Shown here: positions 23,825 to 35,952 of the stretch, piece after piece
Numbering within the stretch: position 1 is the first letter of the stretch
Layout of the letters: every line of letters starts with the position of its first letter
Assembly (NCBI RefSeq): GCF_030272615.1
Contig: NC_081407.1
Span: forward strand, 316,786,456 to 316,850,455
Source of the DNA: Cryptomeria japonica
Lineage: Eukaryota > Streptophyta > Pinopsida > Cupressales > Cupressaceae
Reading direction: 5' to 3'
Length of the DNA: 64,000 nt
The notes under the pieces: model-generated
Databases searched by the model: none
Told to the model about the DNA's origin: nothing
Seen by the model: the letters and a program-made list of their open reading frames with translations, nothing else
Translations under genes and position numbers: made by a program

Positions 23825-25083
23825 CAAAGAGGGGCAAAATGTATACACATAAAATTGGCTATGAGCAATTAAATAAATATTTTATATTTATATAATAATT
23901 CTTCTTCTATTAAATAGTTAATTTGAAAAGATTAATTTATTTAATTTATTTCATATTCTTGTATTAATTAATTTGATTAAAATATTTTATTAATTAATTC
24001 ATATTCCTTTCTTCTAATCAATTAACTAAATATCTTATATTTAATTATTCTTTTATCCACTGTCCTATGGTCTCATCAGTTAAATAATTTCTTAATTATT
24101 TAATCTCCCTTTTCCAACTCCCCTCATCTCTACATGATTTCTTCTTTGCCAACTCATCAATCATGTGGCTAAAGATATTAATATTCTTAATATTAATATG
24201 CATCATTATCTTTAACATTCATTCTCTTCTTCAAATAATGTGTACGTACACACATTCCTCAACCTCCTTATATTCTCTCCAACCTTCGTACGTCTTTGGA
24301 GGAAGTTTAGTCCACTTGTCCTCTTATACCTAAATCTTCTCCAACTATCTTATATTCTCTCAGTCTTCATTCTTAATCAAGGTGAGATGAATGACACTTG
24401 GCTTCTCCTTCCACATTTTCTTCCATCATGTAGGTGTAGGAGGAATATCTTCCACCTTTCTCTCTCACATCTCAACCTCTTGCTCATAGCCATCCAAATT
24501 GCAAGATTTAATCATGACCATTGATCTCTGCCACCTAAGCTTATGCACTAAAAAATATATAAATAGAGGTCTCCTAAGCCATTTTTGAAACTAATAGGTA
24601 ATCACATAGTCTTAATTTTGCATCTGTGAGTTTTGAGTTTAAAAGCAATTTAGCATTTTAGGAGTTTTATCATAGCATATCATTATCTTTGCATATCACT
24701 TAATATCATTTAACATATCAATCAACAACCAGTTATCTGTCCATTTTTCATATGCCATCTTGGAAGCTACCAGTGCTTGTCTAAGAGAAAAATCATCTAC
24801 AACCAAGAACAATGGGGTTAGGACACAATGAGACATAGTTCATGAGGGTATAACAATTTCATTTGCTTTTCTATTTTATGTTGTTTCATTGGTTGAAACT
24901 TGAGTTATATTTGCATGATAGACTAATGAGTTTGCAAGGTTTAATCTCTGAGGTGAAACTTAAGTGGATACAACAATCACTTAGCATCAACTCAATCATC
25001 ATGATCATAAAATAGGGTTAGCATAACCACACCATCAACGAAATCCCATGAGCAATATAATCCATCTAAATAATAAGTGCATA
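23825..25083 (+). mobile_element. Gypsy polypurine tract and LTR (probable 3' LTR of Tat-1)
   Basis: AAAGAGGGGCAAAA (23,825-23,839) is a typical gypsy polypurine tract and is followed at once by TGTATACACATAAAATTGG, an LTR start. The LTR continues for at least 1.1 kb. Its 3' end was not located; the sequence runs to the array that begins at 25,084. The assignment to Tat-1 is inferred from order: pol (+), antisense PMD, PPT, LTR, as in Tat-2. The matching 5' LTR would be outside the window, so this cannot be confirmed here. Confidence 0.5.
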
Positions 25084-25852
25084 TGATGCAACCATGATCC
25101 AGAGGGTCCTCAAAGAGAATAGTCTAGATCATGCAACAAGAGTAACACAACAGAATCAACAATAACATAGAGAAAATGTTAATTCAGACATCCGCAACAT
25201 CATAGATTCAACATAAACCAGACAACAACATCTGGTATACATACATGCTTACAGGCCTAGAACAACTTACATTCCAGATTACATAACATGAAATCATCCT
25301 CCTACAATATCTCCCTATCCCTTGAAGGATCAATTACAACAATATAAATAGCATTCAGAACACATCTGGGTTGGCCACAAAAGATTACATTCCCCAAGAC
25401 AGGAAAAAGAAACGTGTAAAATAGGTCGGACCCAAAGCATGAAGATCTCCTCTGCCAAGGACAAGAATGAAGTGTGGACCACGAAGGAAGGTCGGCCAAG
25501 GGCATAGGAACATCGTGTGTGGTGCCAATTAGATCCACAAGTCGAGAAATCGCTCTGCACGAGAAGAAATATCCAACTAGTCGATAAGCTCAAAATTATT
25601 CCAGGAACTAAGAACAGCCAATCTAGAAGCAATAACTTGTTTGAAAAAGAGTCCAAATTAATTGAAAATATAGAACAAGGAATAAGAACATGTTTGGAAG
25701 CCAAGAATTTGATCCGCAATGAAAAATGAAGTACCGGAGAATTCCGGAAGTAACACAAAAACTGCAACATAAAACAAGAACAACTAAAAAGCAAATATAC
25801 TTTTGGTTGATGCAAGATTGCTCAACAACTGAGGATGCTTCTACATTAGACA
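25084..25852 (-). repeat. Left LTR of the gag-only array
   Basis: On the + strand it runs from TGATGCAACCATGATCC to CATTAGACA. It lacks a segment of about 35 bp (containing GAGGTATCCAAATTA) that is present in the other two LTRs. The right end is set by alignment with the copy at 32,449-32,465 and is accurate to a few bases. Confidence 0.75.
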
Positions 25853-25887
25853 CCCCAGATGGAAACAGATGTTCCATGAGAGGAAAC

Positions 25888-27930
25888 TCATGAACATTGA
25901 TAAGGGTTCCGAATATAAACCCCATGCTCATTTCTATCCAAATGTCTTCTTTGTTTGCAAAGTTCTTCCTCTTTACCTCTTCCGATAACTCAACTGAATT
26001 CCCCAACTTCTTTTCCTCCTCTCCTATTTCCTTGCTTCATACCTGCACATTGTCTCTTATCACCACTCTCTTTCCTCCACAAATATGATCTATTCCTTCC
26101 TCCAGAACTCTTCTTATCTTCCACCACAATTCTAACTTCACTGCCATTCAATACCATCTTGCTAAGAGAACCACCTACAAGATCCTTCTTCAAATCCATG
26201 CCATCATCTAGTATAACTTTTGCATCCTGCTTCTCGGCACTGCAACTCTTCACAAGACTCAAGTTCTTCACTTCCTTCTCTTTCTCCTTCAAAGAAGCCA
26301 AAGTAAACTTCTTGCCATCCTTCTCAATGGTGATCAGGTTTCTTCCACAATCATAGATATCTCCTTTGTCATGCTGCCAATGTCTACCCAACAAAACATG
26401 ACAAAAACTCATATACACAACATCACACAAGACTTCATCTTTGTAAGGTCCAATATTAAAATTCACCAAGCACTGTTCTCTCACCTCTACCACATGATCA
26501 TCTTTCAACCAACTCACCTTGTAAGGTCAAGGATGGTCAAGCCTCTTCAAGCCAAGCTTCTCTACCATTTCCTCTAATACCAAATTTTTAGTATTACAAG
26601 TATCCACAATAACCTTACAACACTTACCACCTGATTTGCATATAGTTTGAAAAAGATTCTTCCTTTGTGTAGGTTTGGTCTCTTCTTTGCTGTGCTCCAC
26701 CAAGAATTTAAATATAAGGGATTCTCCCTACTCCGGTGCTATCATGCTCTCATATGTAACTCCAGTATCTGGTTCCTCCCATGCTATGAAATTCCTCGCC
26801 ATTCCTTTATCAGTCCTCAAGGAACACTCATAAGATTTGTGTCTGGTTTCTCCACACTTGAAATATTTACCCAAGAATTCCTTGTTGCTACTACCATTCC
26901 CTTTTCTTTGTGTCCTCTGATCTGATTATTTACTCCATTTAGATTTTGATTCATCTTTAGTATTTTGCTTCTCCATACTACCACTCATCTACCCTCTATT
27001 CACTACATATGCTCTCTATTCCCTTAGGGTTATTCTGTTGTCTTCTTTTCACTTTATGTTCAACCTTCAAATCATATTGGTAAGCCTCCTCCACTGTAGA
27101 AATTTATAGCATACTCATCTCATCCTGAATATTAAATCCAAGTCCATTTATTTATCTAGCCACCTTCTCCCTATCCATCTCTCGATGTCCAGATCTGATC
27201 ATCACCTTGTAGAATTCCTAAGTATACTCTTTCACACTCATGTCCCTCTGCTTCAAGTTTTGCAACTTTTTGAACAATTCTAACTCATAGTCTCATGCAA
27301 TAAATTTAGCCTTCAATCTTGCTACCATCTGTCTACACTAGGTGTTTTTCATCTTACCATTCTCCACTTTATCCCTCTGCAACTCTGTCCACCATAAAGT
27401 AACATGCCCTTTCAACTTATTTTGTGCTAACCTAACCCTTTGTGGGTCTTTAATATCTTTAAAATCAAAGTAGTCTGCCAACTCTCCAATCCAGTCTATC
27501 AAGTCTTCTGGATTCAACGTACCTGAAAAGGTAGAAACCTCCATTTTATGAAACTTACTCACTTATGCGACTGCTCTAAGGAATCTTTCTTCTCTTTCAT
27601 CTTTCGGTCCTTCAGCCTCTTTGACCTTCAATTCGTCTCCAACCTCTTCATACCTATCTTCCGATTTCGGATTCCTCCACAAACTAGCCAACGTGTTTCA
27701 GATCTCATTCCTCATCTCATTTCTAAAGTCATCCATCATCTTCTCTACCCTCTGAGGGTTCATCCTTCTTGGTGACATCTCCTCCTTTTCTCCGGTGCAA
27801 CTGCCTCAGCTTGGCGATTTGACTACAAATTTCAATTGCCTCTCCATCGACAATCTATTGAACACACTTGCATCCTGCCTCAAGTCGACAATCTGTTCAC
27901 CCAAAGGAATGCCTCACGGTTCACAACCTT
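25888..27930 (-). pseudogene. Gag-protease remnant A (left unit)
   Basis: The - strand translation shows the gag core near 27,562-27,338 (FSGTLNPEDLIDWIGELADYF, RLAQNKLKGHVTLWWTELQ), then further gag sequence with many stops. The retropepsin-like segment is near 26,640-26,540, where the active-site triad reads D-T-C in place of D-S/T-G. Its downstream part (SWLKDDHVVEVREQCLVNF, VLLGRHWQ) stays open from 26,517 to 25,990. The element ends without any polymerase. It is more degraded than the right unit. Confidence 0.8.
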
Positions 27931-27941
27931 CTCTGATACCA
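27931..27941 (-). promoter_or_regulatory. Primer-binding site (tRNA-iMet type)
   Basis: The - strand reads TGGTATCAGAG, two bases after the LTR end at 27,944. It matches the 3' end complement of initiator tRNA-Met that is used by many plant LTR elements. Confidence 0.85.
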
Positions 27942-27943
27942 TC

Positions 27944-28668
27944 TGATGCAACCATGATTCAGAGGGTCCTCAAATAGAACATTTCAGATCATGCAGCAAG
28001 GGTAACACAACATAAGCAACAACAACACATGGAGAAAATGTTAATTTAGACATCCGCAACATCATAGATTCACCATAAACCAGCTAGCAACATCTGGTAT
28101 ACATACAGGCTTATAGGCCCAGAACAACTTACATTCAAGATTATAATTCATCCGAACCTCCAAGAGGTATCCAAATTACATAACATGAAATCATCATCCT
28201 ACAATCTCTCCATGTCCCTTAAAGGATCAATTACAATAATATAAATAATATTTGGAACACATCCAGGTCGACCACAAAAGATTGCATTCCCCAAGACAGG
28301 AAAGAGAAACATGTATAATAGGTCAGACCCTAAGCATGAAAATATCCTCCGCCAAGGACAAGAATGAAGTGTGGACCATGAAGGAAGGTTGGCCAAGGGC
28401 CTAGAAATATCATGTGTGGTGCCAATTAGATCCACAAGTCGAGAAATCACTTCGCACGAGAAGAAATCTCCAACTAGCCAATAAGCTCAAAACTGCTTAG
28501 GGAACGAAGAAACAGCCAATCCGGAAGCAATAATTTGCCAGAAAAGAGTCCAAATTAACTGAAAATCTATAAAAAGGAATACAAACACGTCTAGAAGCCA
28601 AGAATTTGATCCGGAATAGAAAATAAACAATTGCTAGAGAATTTCGGAAGTAACACAGAAACTGCAAC
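27944..28668 (-). repeat. Middle LTR of the array, truncated at its U3 end
   Basis: The left end is intact (TGATGCAACC). On the right, alignment with the left unit shows a 119-bp deletion (equivalent of 25,769-25,887) with AAC at both breakpoints. The deletion removed the LTR start and the polypurine tract. Microhomology points to end-joining repair. Confidence 0.8.
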
Positions 28669-29660
28669 TCATGAACATTGAAAAGGATTCTGAATACGAC
28701 CCCATGCTCTTTTCTGATCCAAATTATGTCTTCTTTGTCTGCAAAGTTCTTCCTCCTTACCTCTTTCGATAACTCAACTGAATTCCCCAACTTCTTTTCC
28801 TCTTCTCCCCTTTTTCCTTGTTTCATACCTGGACATTGTCTCTTATCACCACTCTCTTTCCTCTGCAAATTTGATCTATTTCTTCCATTACAACTCTTCT
28901 TATCTTCCACCATAATTCTAACTTCATTGCCATTTAGTACCATCTTTCTAAGAGAACCATCTACAAGATCCTTTTTCAACTCCATGGCATCATCCGGTAT
29001 AACTTCTACATCCTGCTTCTCAGCACTGCAACTCTTCACAAGACTCAAGTTATTCACTTCCTTCTCTTTCTCCTTCAAAGAAGCCAAAGTAAACTTTTGG
29101 CCATCCTTCTCAATGGTGATCCGATTTCTTCCACAATCATAGATATCTCCTCTATCATACTGCCAATGTCTACCTGACAAAACATTACAAGCACTCATAG
29201 ACACAACATCACACAATACTTCATCTTTGTAAGGTCCAATATTAAAATTCACCAAGCACTGTTCTCTCACCTCTACCACATGATCATCTTTCAACCAACT
29301 CACATTGTAAGGACAAGGATGCTCAAGCCTCTTCAAGCCAAGCTTCTCTACCACTTCCTCTGATATCAAATTTCTAGTACTACTAATATGCACAATAACC
29401 TTACAACACTTACCACCTGATTTGCATACAGTCCAGAAAAGATTCTTCCTTTGTGTAGGGTCACTCTCTTCTTTTCTCTGCTCCACCAACACTCTAAACA
29501 TAAGGGATTCTCCCTGCTCCGGTGCTATCATGCTCTCCTCTGTAGCTCCAGTATCCGGTTCCTCCTATGTTATGAAATTCCTTGCCATTCCTTTATCCAT
29601 CCTCAAGGAACACTCATAAGATCTGTGTCTGGTTTCTCCACACTTGAAACATTTACCCAA
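28497..29660 (-). pseudogene. Zinc knuckle and retropepsin-like segment B (right unit)
   Basis: A CCHC knuckle (CFKCGETRHRSYEC) lies near 29,652-29,609. The 344-codon open frame starting at 29,531 then gives KVIVHISSTRNLISEEVVEKLGL, where the catalytic Asp of the retropepsin DSGST motif is His, so the protease would be inactive. The rest (SWLKDDHVVEVREQCLVNF, LSGRHWQYDRGDIYDC) is a beta-rich extension found after the protease in gypsy gag-pol. It ends in charged sequence that runs across the 119-bp deletion junction into the LTR. No RT follows. Confidence 0.8.
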
Positions 29661-29778
29661 GAATTCCCTGTTGCTACTACCATTCCCTTTTCTTTGTGTC
29701 TTCTAATCCGATTCTTTACTCCATTTAGATTTTGATTCATCTTTAGTAGTCTGATCCATACTGCCACTCATCTACCCT

Positions 29779-30477
29779 CTATTCACTACATATCCTCTCT
29801 CTTCCCTTAGGGTTATTTTGTTGTCTTCTTTTAACTTTATCTTGAGCCTTCAAAGCATATTGGTAAGCCTCCTCCGTTGTAGAAATCTTTAGCATACTCA
29901 TCTCGTCTTGAATGTTAAATCCAAGTCCATTTATGTATCTAGCCACCTTCTCCCTATCCATCTCTCGATGTCCAGATTTGATCAACACCTTGTAGAATTC
30001 CTTAATACACTCTTTCACACTCATGTCCCTTTTCTTCAAGTTCTGCAACTTTTTGAACAATTCCAAATCATAGTCTCTTAGAATGAATATAGCCTTCAAT
30101 CTTGCTACCATCTGTCTCCACTGGGTGCTTTTCATCTCACCATTCTCCACTCTATCCCTCTGCAACTCTCTCCACCATAAAGCAGCATGCCCTTTCAACT
30201 TAGTTTGTGCTAACCTAACCCTTTGTGGGTCTTTAATATCTTCAAACTCAAAGTAGTCCTCCAACTCTCCAATCTAGTCTATCAAGTCTTCTAGATTCAA
30301 TATACCTAAAAAGTTAGAAACCTCCACTTTATGAACCTTATTCACTTGTGTGACTGCTCTAAGGAATCTTTCTTGTCTTTCATCTTCCGGTCCTTCAGCC
30401 TCTTCGACCTCCAGTTCCTCTCTAGCCTCTTCATACCCATCCTCTGATTTTGGATTCCTCCACAAACCAACCAACAT
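29779..30477 (-). pseudogene. Gag capsid remnant B (right unit)
   Basis: The best preserved part is 161 codons (30,264-29,779). It shows the retrotransposon gag core (RLAQTKLKGHAALWWRELQ, WRQMVARLKAIFI, MSVKECIKEFYKVL, YINGLGFNIQDEM). An upstream frame (30,477-30,274) carries an acidic segment and the start of the core, separated by a stop. This would form the particle shell. It lies about 120 bases upstream of the CCHC knuckle, from which it is separated by stops. Confidence 0.85.
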
Positions 30478-30713
30478 GTTTCAAATGTCATTCCTCATCT
30501 CATTTATGAAGTCCTCAATCATCTGCTCTACCCTTCGAGGGTTCATCCTTCTTGGCGATATCTCCTCCTTCACTCCGATGCAACCGCCTCAGCTTGGTGA
30601 TTTGACTACAAATTTCAATAGCCTCTTTGTCGGTGATCTATTGAACACACTTGCATCCTGCTTCAAATCGATGATTTGTTCAACCAAAGGAAAGCCTCAA
30701 GGTTTATAACCTA

Positions 30714-30724
30714 CTCTGATACCA
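30714..30724 (-). promoter_or_regulatory. Primer-binding site (tRNA-iMet type), right unit
   Basis: The - strand reads TGGTATCAGAG, two bases after the LTR end at 30,727, as in the left unit. Confidence 0.85.
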
Positions 30725-30726
30725 TC

Positions 30727-32465
30727 TGACACAACCATGATTCAGAGAGTCCTCAAAGAGAACAATCCAGATCATGCCACTAGGGTAACACAACAGAAGC
30801 AACAACAACACATAGATAAAATGTTAATTTAGACATCTGCAACATCATAGATTCACCATAAACCAACTTGCAACATCCAGTATACATACAGGCTTACAGG
30901 CCTAGAACAACTTACATTCTAGATTACAATCCATCCAAACCTCAAAGAGGTATCCAAATTACAAAACATGAAATCATTGTCTTACAATCTCTCTCTGTCC
31001 CTCAAAGGATTAATTAGAACAATATAAATAGCATCTGGAACACATTCGAGTCAGTCATAAAAGATTACATTCCCCAAGATAGGAAAATGAAACATGTAAA
31101 ATAGGTCGGACCCAAAGCGTGAAGATATCCTCCGCCAAGGACAAGAATGAAGTGCGAACCACCAAGGAAGGTCAGCTAAGGGCGTAGGAGCATTGTGTGT
31201 GGTGCCAATTATATCCACAAGTTGAGAAATTTCTCCGCACAAGAAGAAATCTCCAACTAGCCAATAAGCTCAAAACTGCCCTGGAAACCAAGAAACAACC
31301 AATACGAAAGCAATAACTTGTCGGAAAAGAGTCCAAATGAATTGAAAATCTAGAACAAGAAATAAGAACACGTTTGGAAGCCAATAATTTGATCCACAAC
31401 GAAAAATGAACAACTACCAAAGAATTTAGGAAGTAACACAGAAACTGCAACATAAAATAAGAACAACTAAAAATAAAATATATTTTTGGTTGATGCAATA
31501 TTGCTTAACGACCGAGGTGTTGGCAATTGACACTCAATTGGTTGGTTTCACTATGTTGTCATTGATGGCAACATGGTATCTTGTTTCGGCTTCATGTTTT
31601 GGTTCAGTTGTGTACCGACAGGCACTTCACAGACACTACACTGACACCGACACCGACATGATAGAAGGATTTCTTTGGTTACCGGCAATGCAGGCCGACA
31701 TGGTTTAGAAAAAGTTTATCGGTATTGGAGGCCGACATCGGCAATTATTTTTGTTACTCATGTATTTATGTTATCTAGCCGACATGTAATTTGATATTGT
31801 AATAATCTTTGTAAGCCGACATAAGGCATGATAAGTTGTATAGGGTATATAGGTCAGTTGGATTAGATCATTTTGATATCATCATTGTAATGAAAATGTA
31901 ATGGAGATGTGGATGTGATATTATGCGAAATATGTCAGAGAGACTATGTATGTGAGGATATTTTTGTAAGGTTTATTCCGATAAAGGGTTTAGGGTTTCA
32001 GACCAGAATAGACAGAGCTTAACCAGAACTGTATTTTGGCATAAAAGATGCTATCTTTTGCAGTTCAACACTTCTCCGGATTGTAGTATGGATTTATATG
32101 TAGTCAATGAGGCTCCTTTTGTGATTGAGCAGTGTGCTCTAGGTTGTAAGCCTTCCTGCAAGTGTTGGCCCCTTATATTTTGTAATATCTCTTCATATGG
32201 CTAGTGGATTGATATTGTGGGTCACAAATCCCACCGTGGTTTTTCCTCTTTTAGGTTTTCCACGTATAATTATGTGTGTTATGGTTCTCATTTTTGTGAT
32301 TGGCTTATTGGTTTATTTACTTCTTTCAATTCTGTATGTACCGGTATACCAGTTGGTGTATGCATATTTTAATAAAGCTAAAATTGTTCTTTCCAATATA
32401 ACACTGATTCACCCCCCCCTCTCAGTGTTATTGGATTCCAACACGGGGATGCTCTTGCATTAGCA
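30727..32465 (-). repeat. Right LTR of the array, split by a solo LTR
   Basis: The LTR covers 30,727-31,517 and resumes at 32,449-32,465. The interruption is the solo LTR at 31,518-32,443 plus one copy of its target duplication. Without the insertion the length is about 808 bp, agreeing with the left LTR once its 35-bp deletion is allowed for. Confidence 0.8.
31518..32443 (+). mobile_element. Solo LTR of a copia-like element, with TSD
   Basis: It starts TGTTGGCAATTGACAC and ends GGATTCCAACA after a C-run and CTCTCAGTGT. Flanks are CGAGG (31,513-31,517) and CGGGG (32,444-32,448), one mismatch. The left LTR of the array shows the empty site (ACTGAGGATGCTTCT near 25,830). Its layout (GCCGACAT words, C-run, GTGGGTCACAAATCCCACC near 32,216) is shared with the LTRs at 4,259 and 6,484, so the two are related families. 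Only one LTR remains, which implies LTR-LTR recombination. Confidence 0.9.
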
Positions 32466-35400
32466 TATAGAGATCATAAAATATGAATCCATCATCATAA
32501 TAATTAATGATAGATATCATCATCCACATAAGTCATCAAACATCATATGTCCATACAAATGTCTATCATCATGAAAATATCATATGAGATATCAATAGAG
32601 TCATACATATAAATAAAAATATCATATGAGATATCAATAGAGTCATACATATAAATAAAAATATCATATAAGAGTCTAGGTAAGTCTATCCATGCATAAA
32701 TAAAAAGATAAGTCGAGGAGGGACACTACACATAGCTTGGACATAAAATATCAAATTCAAAGAACAAAATATCAAGATCTTTTGTAATTAAACCATAGAA
32801 ATTAGGTAAAGTTGAAGGAGGTATGTTCTTCAAGACATTTGAATGCTCTTGGTTGGTATTGGAAATTCAAATTATGTAATTGGTTCAACAATATTTTTCA
32901 CTTTTTCTACCATTATGTATATTGACTCTTCTGTTGATGTTGACTCTCTTTAGGATGTTGATTCTTTTGAGTTGTTGGTTTTCTTTTTACACTAATGTGT
33001 TCATGTAACTCCACTTAATTCTTGTTTGATGGAAGGGATCTTCCTAAAGTGTAGATCTCTATCACTGCATGTAATATTAATTGAGCTTAATAGTTGTCTT
33101 CCTACACTCTATTAATAAGTAGTTCAAGGTTTGTCTTGAGAAATGTATTGATCCTACTAATAACAATGAAAATTACAAAACCATTATAGATAAATAAATT
33201 TCTAGAACTTAGAGATTCTAAATGTTAACACCACGCTTGGTAATAGTGCCAAAAATCTCTAACTCTATCTGTTTAATAAATTAATGTAGAGAGGACATGC
33301 ATTCAACTCAAAGGACCAACATATCCGGGAAATTAAGCAACTTGTTAACTTAGACATTTTTTAAAAAAAAATTGTCACCCAGGGAATCGTATGTTCTTGG
33401 ATGGTGCTAGCGCTATATGTGTAGTTAAGGACTCCAAGCTATCTTATCAAATATGATTAGGAAAATTAGACTAAATAAATCCCATTGGAAACAAACTTAA
33501 CTATAAATGTAATTGTTATGGAATAAAACCTAATGCTATAACAATTGCTACAGGTAACTGCTCCTAATGATTCAACTATGTTGTGACTTAATTGCACACA
33601 ACTTATCCTAAACTACTATCGATAACAATTGATCATATTAATGTGGAATCAAGAAACACAACTTAATAAGTTATTCTAATATCAATAACAATCTAAACTA
33701 CAAGGAGTCTTCTCGTTATGTCAAGTGGCCCTTGCTTGGATAGCTTAGCAATCCCAAAATATTTTGTATCAAATCTTAACTCTGAGCTCCATTGGTAGAA
33801 TATATTCTTTATTGCAATTCAGAAAGAGTAGACGTATTGATAACACGATATTGATTCAACGAAGGTATTGATAACCATATCTATTGACTAACTATCAACT
33901 ATGATAGGATCCAACATATATATAAGATACTAAGAGTATGATTATTCTTGGATTCAAAACAACTTGTAAACAAATGTCAATTCCCAAAAAATATAGGGAT
34001 AAGACTTATTCTATTCTATGGAACAATGAGAATCTAATTATGCAGAAATGTGAGTATCACAAACTTTTACAACTCTGCATCATAAAGAAAACATTATAAT
34101 TGAAAATGTGAAAAATAAGGGCTCATTAATTAATGAACCATAAGCTACCATTCCCACAAATATCTCCTTATTTTTGCAATTGTATTTGTTCCTATTGACA
34201 ATATCAATAAAGGTGAAATGATTTATAAATATACCATTTCTACATTCCTCATCTATTTCCTCCATCGACTTGAAAGTTCAAATATTTTGTAGGTTATCAT
34301 GTTTCAGTTGTGGCTTGACAATTATCATTTGCTACAACTTATTGTTCTTCAAAAGCATCGTATCAACATTAATATAAAACTCAATCACATTCACAAAACC
34401 ATACATTCATTTATCATATAATATATATCATCCTTAATGCTTTAATACCTAGGATAGTTAGAAAAGTCTAGATAATATCTTAAAAGTATAAAAAATGTCA
34501 TGGGAAATGCAAAGCTAAAATCAAAGAAATGAGGATAATACCAGGCTTCATCATCAACCACGTGTGATTTTAGGACACAAGCAAAGTCAAAGGCCTTCAA
34601 TATAGATGTCCTGAGATAGAGAGGGTGTGACTAGCTTGTTTGTTGCGTGATGTGAAGCCCAAATTTTAAAGCTAGAAGGGCTAAGTGCAAGTTTTAAGAA
34701 ATTATACAGGGCGTTACTATGCTCAACTCATTATTACTAGATAGGGAGATCGCGAGTGTGGATCAAGCACATGATGGTCACTTTGAATGTTAGATGCCAA
34801 AAAAGGAAAATTTGGTAGGTGTGCAACTACAAATAGGTGCTTAGAGAGTTAAAACCCTTGCACAAAGATGTGCCCTTGGAGATACATCCCTCGAGTGAGA
34901 GAATGAAGGTCCAAAAAACTTGAAGACCCTTTTTTTGAAAACCTACAAAACCACAATATTAGATAATGCCAAGGAATGAAACCCCAATGCCTCTTGTGTT
35001 GCATAGAGGTTTGGAAGAAGTAGGCCAAATGACCCTATAAAAAGATATTCCAAAAATCTCCCTATGTTATGAAACAATAAAGACACCAAACATAGTGGAA
35101 GCCCTAAAAAGTTCTTCATTGTTGCAAGAGAATTTTGTGCAAAAGCAAAGAACGTATACATTTTTGTATAGGGCATGACCATACAAATCATGTACCAGGC
35201 AATTAAAAAATAAAAATGAAAGTTATCATTTGGAACAGAATTAAATGTAATATTTTATTTTTCAAGCCTTTCAAACACACCGACTATGTTTGTTAAAGTT
35301 CACAACACTTCCTTGATAGAGCTAAAAGCTTAGTTTGCCAAAAAAAAAGAGAAGGAACTTGTGATTTAGTGCTTGAATACCATGTTGGAGCAGTAAACAA

Positions 35401-35484
35401 TGAATACAAAATTCAAAACATCCACAAATGAATGAAGTGCAATGCAATAGCCAATAATATATCCTTATGTATAACTTCACTTAT
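32466..35484. other. AT-rich non-coding stretch
   Basis: I find no gene, LTR pair or RNA gene. A direct duplication of about 46 bp (AAAATATCATATGAGATATCAA) lies at 32,574-32,665. Short open frames (34,080-34,265 and 34,943-35,191) show no family features. Confidence 0.6.
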
Positions 35485-35552
35485 TTTATTTTTTAAACCT
35501 TCACTAATATTTTAATAAAAAAATTAAATTTTTGGTTGTAATTATATTCCAT

Positions 35553-35631
<79 letters not shown>

Positions 35632-35952
35632 GCCATCAATCTAATCGAAACTTTATTAAAATACACATTGATGAAATTAAAATTAAAATTTATTAAACTA
35701 ACAAAATTCTTAATAATATATCTATTTTTAACTATTCTAAATCATCCTTACTCACAAATTCCATAATAATTATTTTTTTTAAACCTTTACTAATATTTTA
35801 ATAAAAAAATTAAATTTTTGGTTGTAATTATATTCCATAATAATAATAATAATAATAACAACAATAACAATGACAATAACAACAATAACAATAACAACAA
35901 CAACAAACAACAACAGCAACAATAATAACAATAATAATAATAATAATAACAA
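35485..35952. repeat. 286-bp tandem repeat with AAC/AAT microsatellites (second copy split)
   Basis: Unit 1 (35,485-35,770) contains TTTAAACCTT, an AAC/AAT run, AGCCATCAATCTAATCG and ACTCACAAATTCC. Unit 2 starts at 35,771 and runs into the Tat-2 LTR at 35,953. Its remaining part continues on the far side, at 48,732-48,905. Confidence 0.85.

Larger units (their letters stand above)
25084..32465 (-). mobile_element. Tandem array of two gag-protease-only LTR elements (LTR-int-LTR-int-LTR)
   Basis: Three direct copies of an LTR (25,084; 27,944; 30,727) enclose two interiors, both reading right to left. Each of the two right-hand LTRs is followed on the - strand, after two bases, by TGGTATCAGAG, the standard initiator-tRNA-Met primer site. 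The interiors encode gag, a CCHC knuckle and a retropepsin-like segment. No RT, RNase H or integrase is present. This fits the class of terminal-repeat elements with gag only (TR-GAG). A shared middle LTR is the expected product of unequal recombination between LTRs. GCATA lies directly left of the array (25,079-25,083) and occurs again at 32,463-32,467, overlapping the right end by a few bases, so it is only a possible target duplication. Confidence 0.85.

Noticed and set aside
28678-29142. 154-codon + strand frame rich in Phe and Ser
   Set aside because: It is the reverse strand of the protease-extension frame of the right gag-only unit, which has recognisable motifs.
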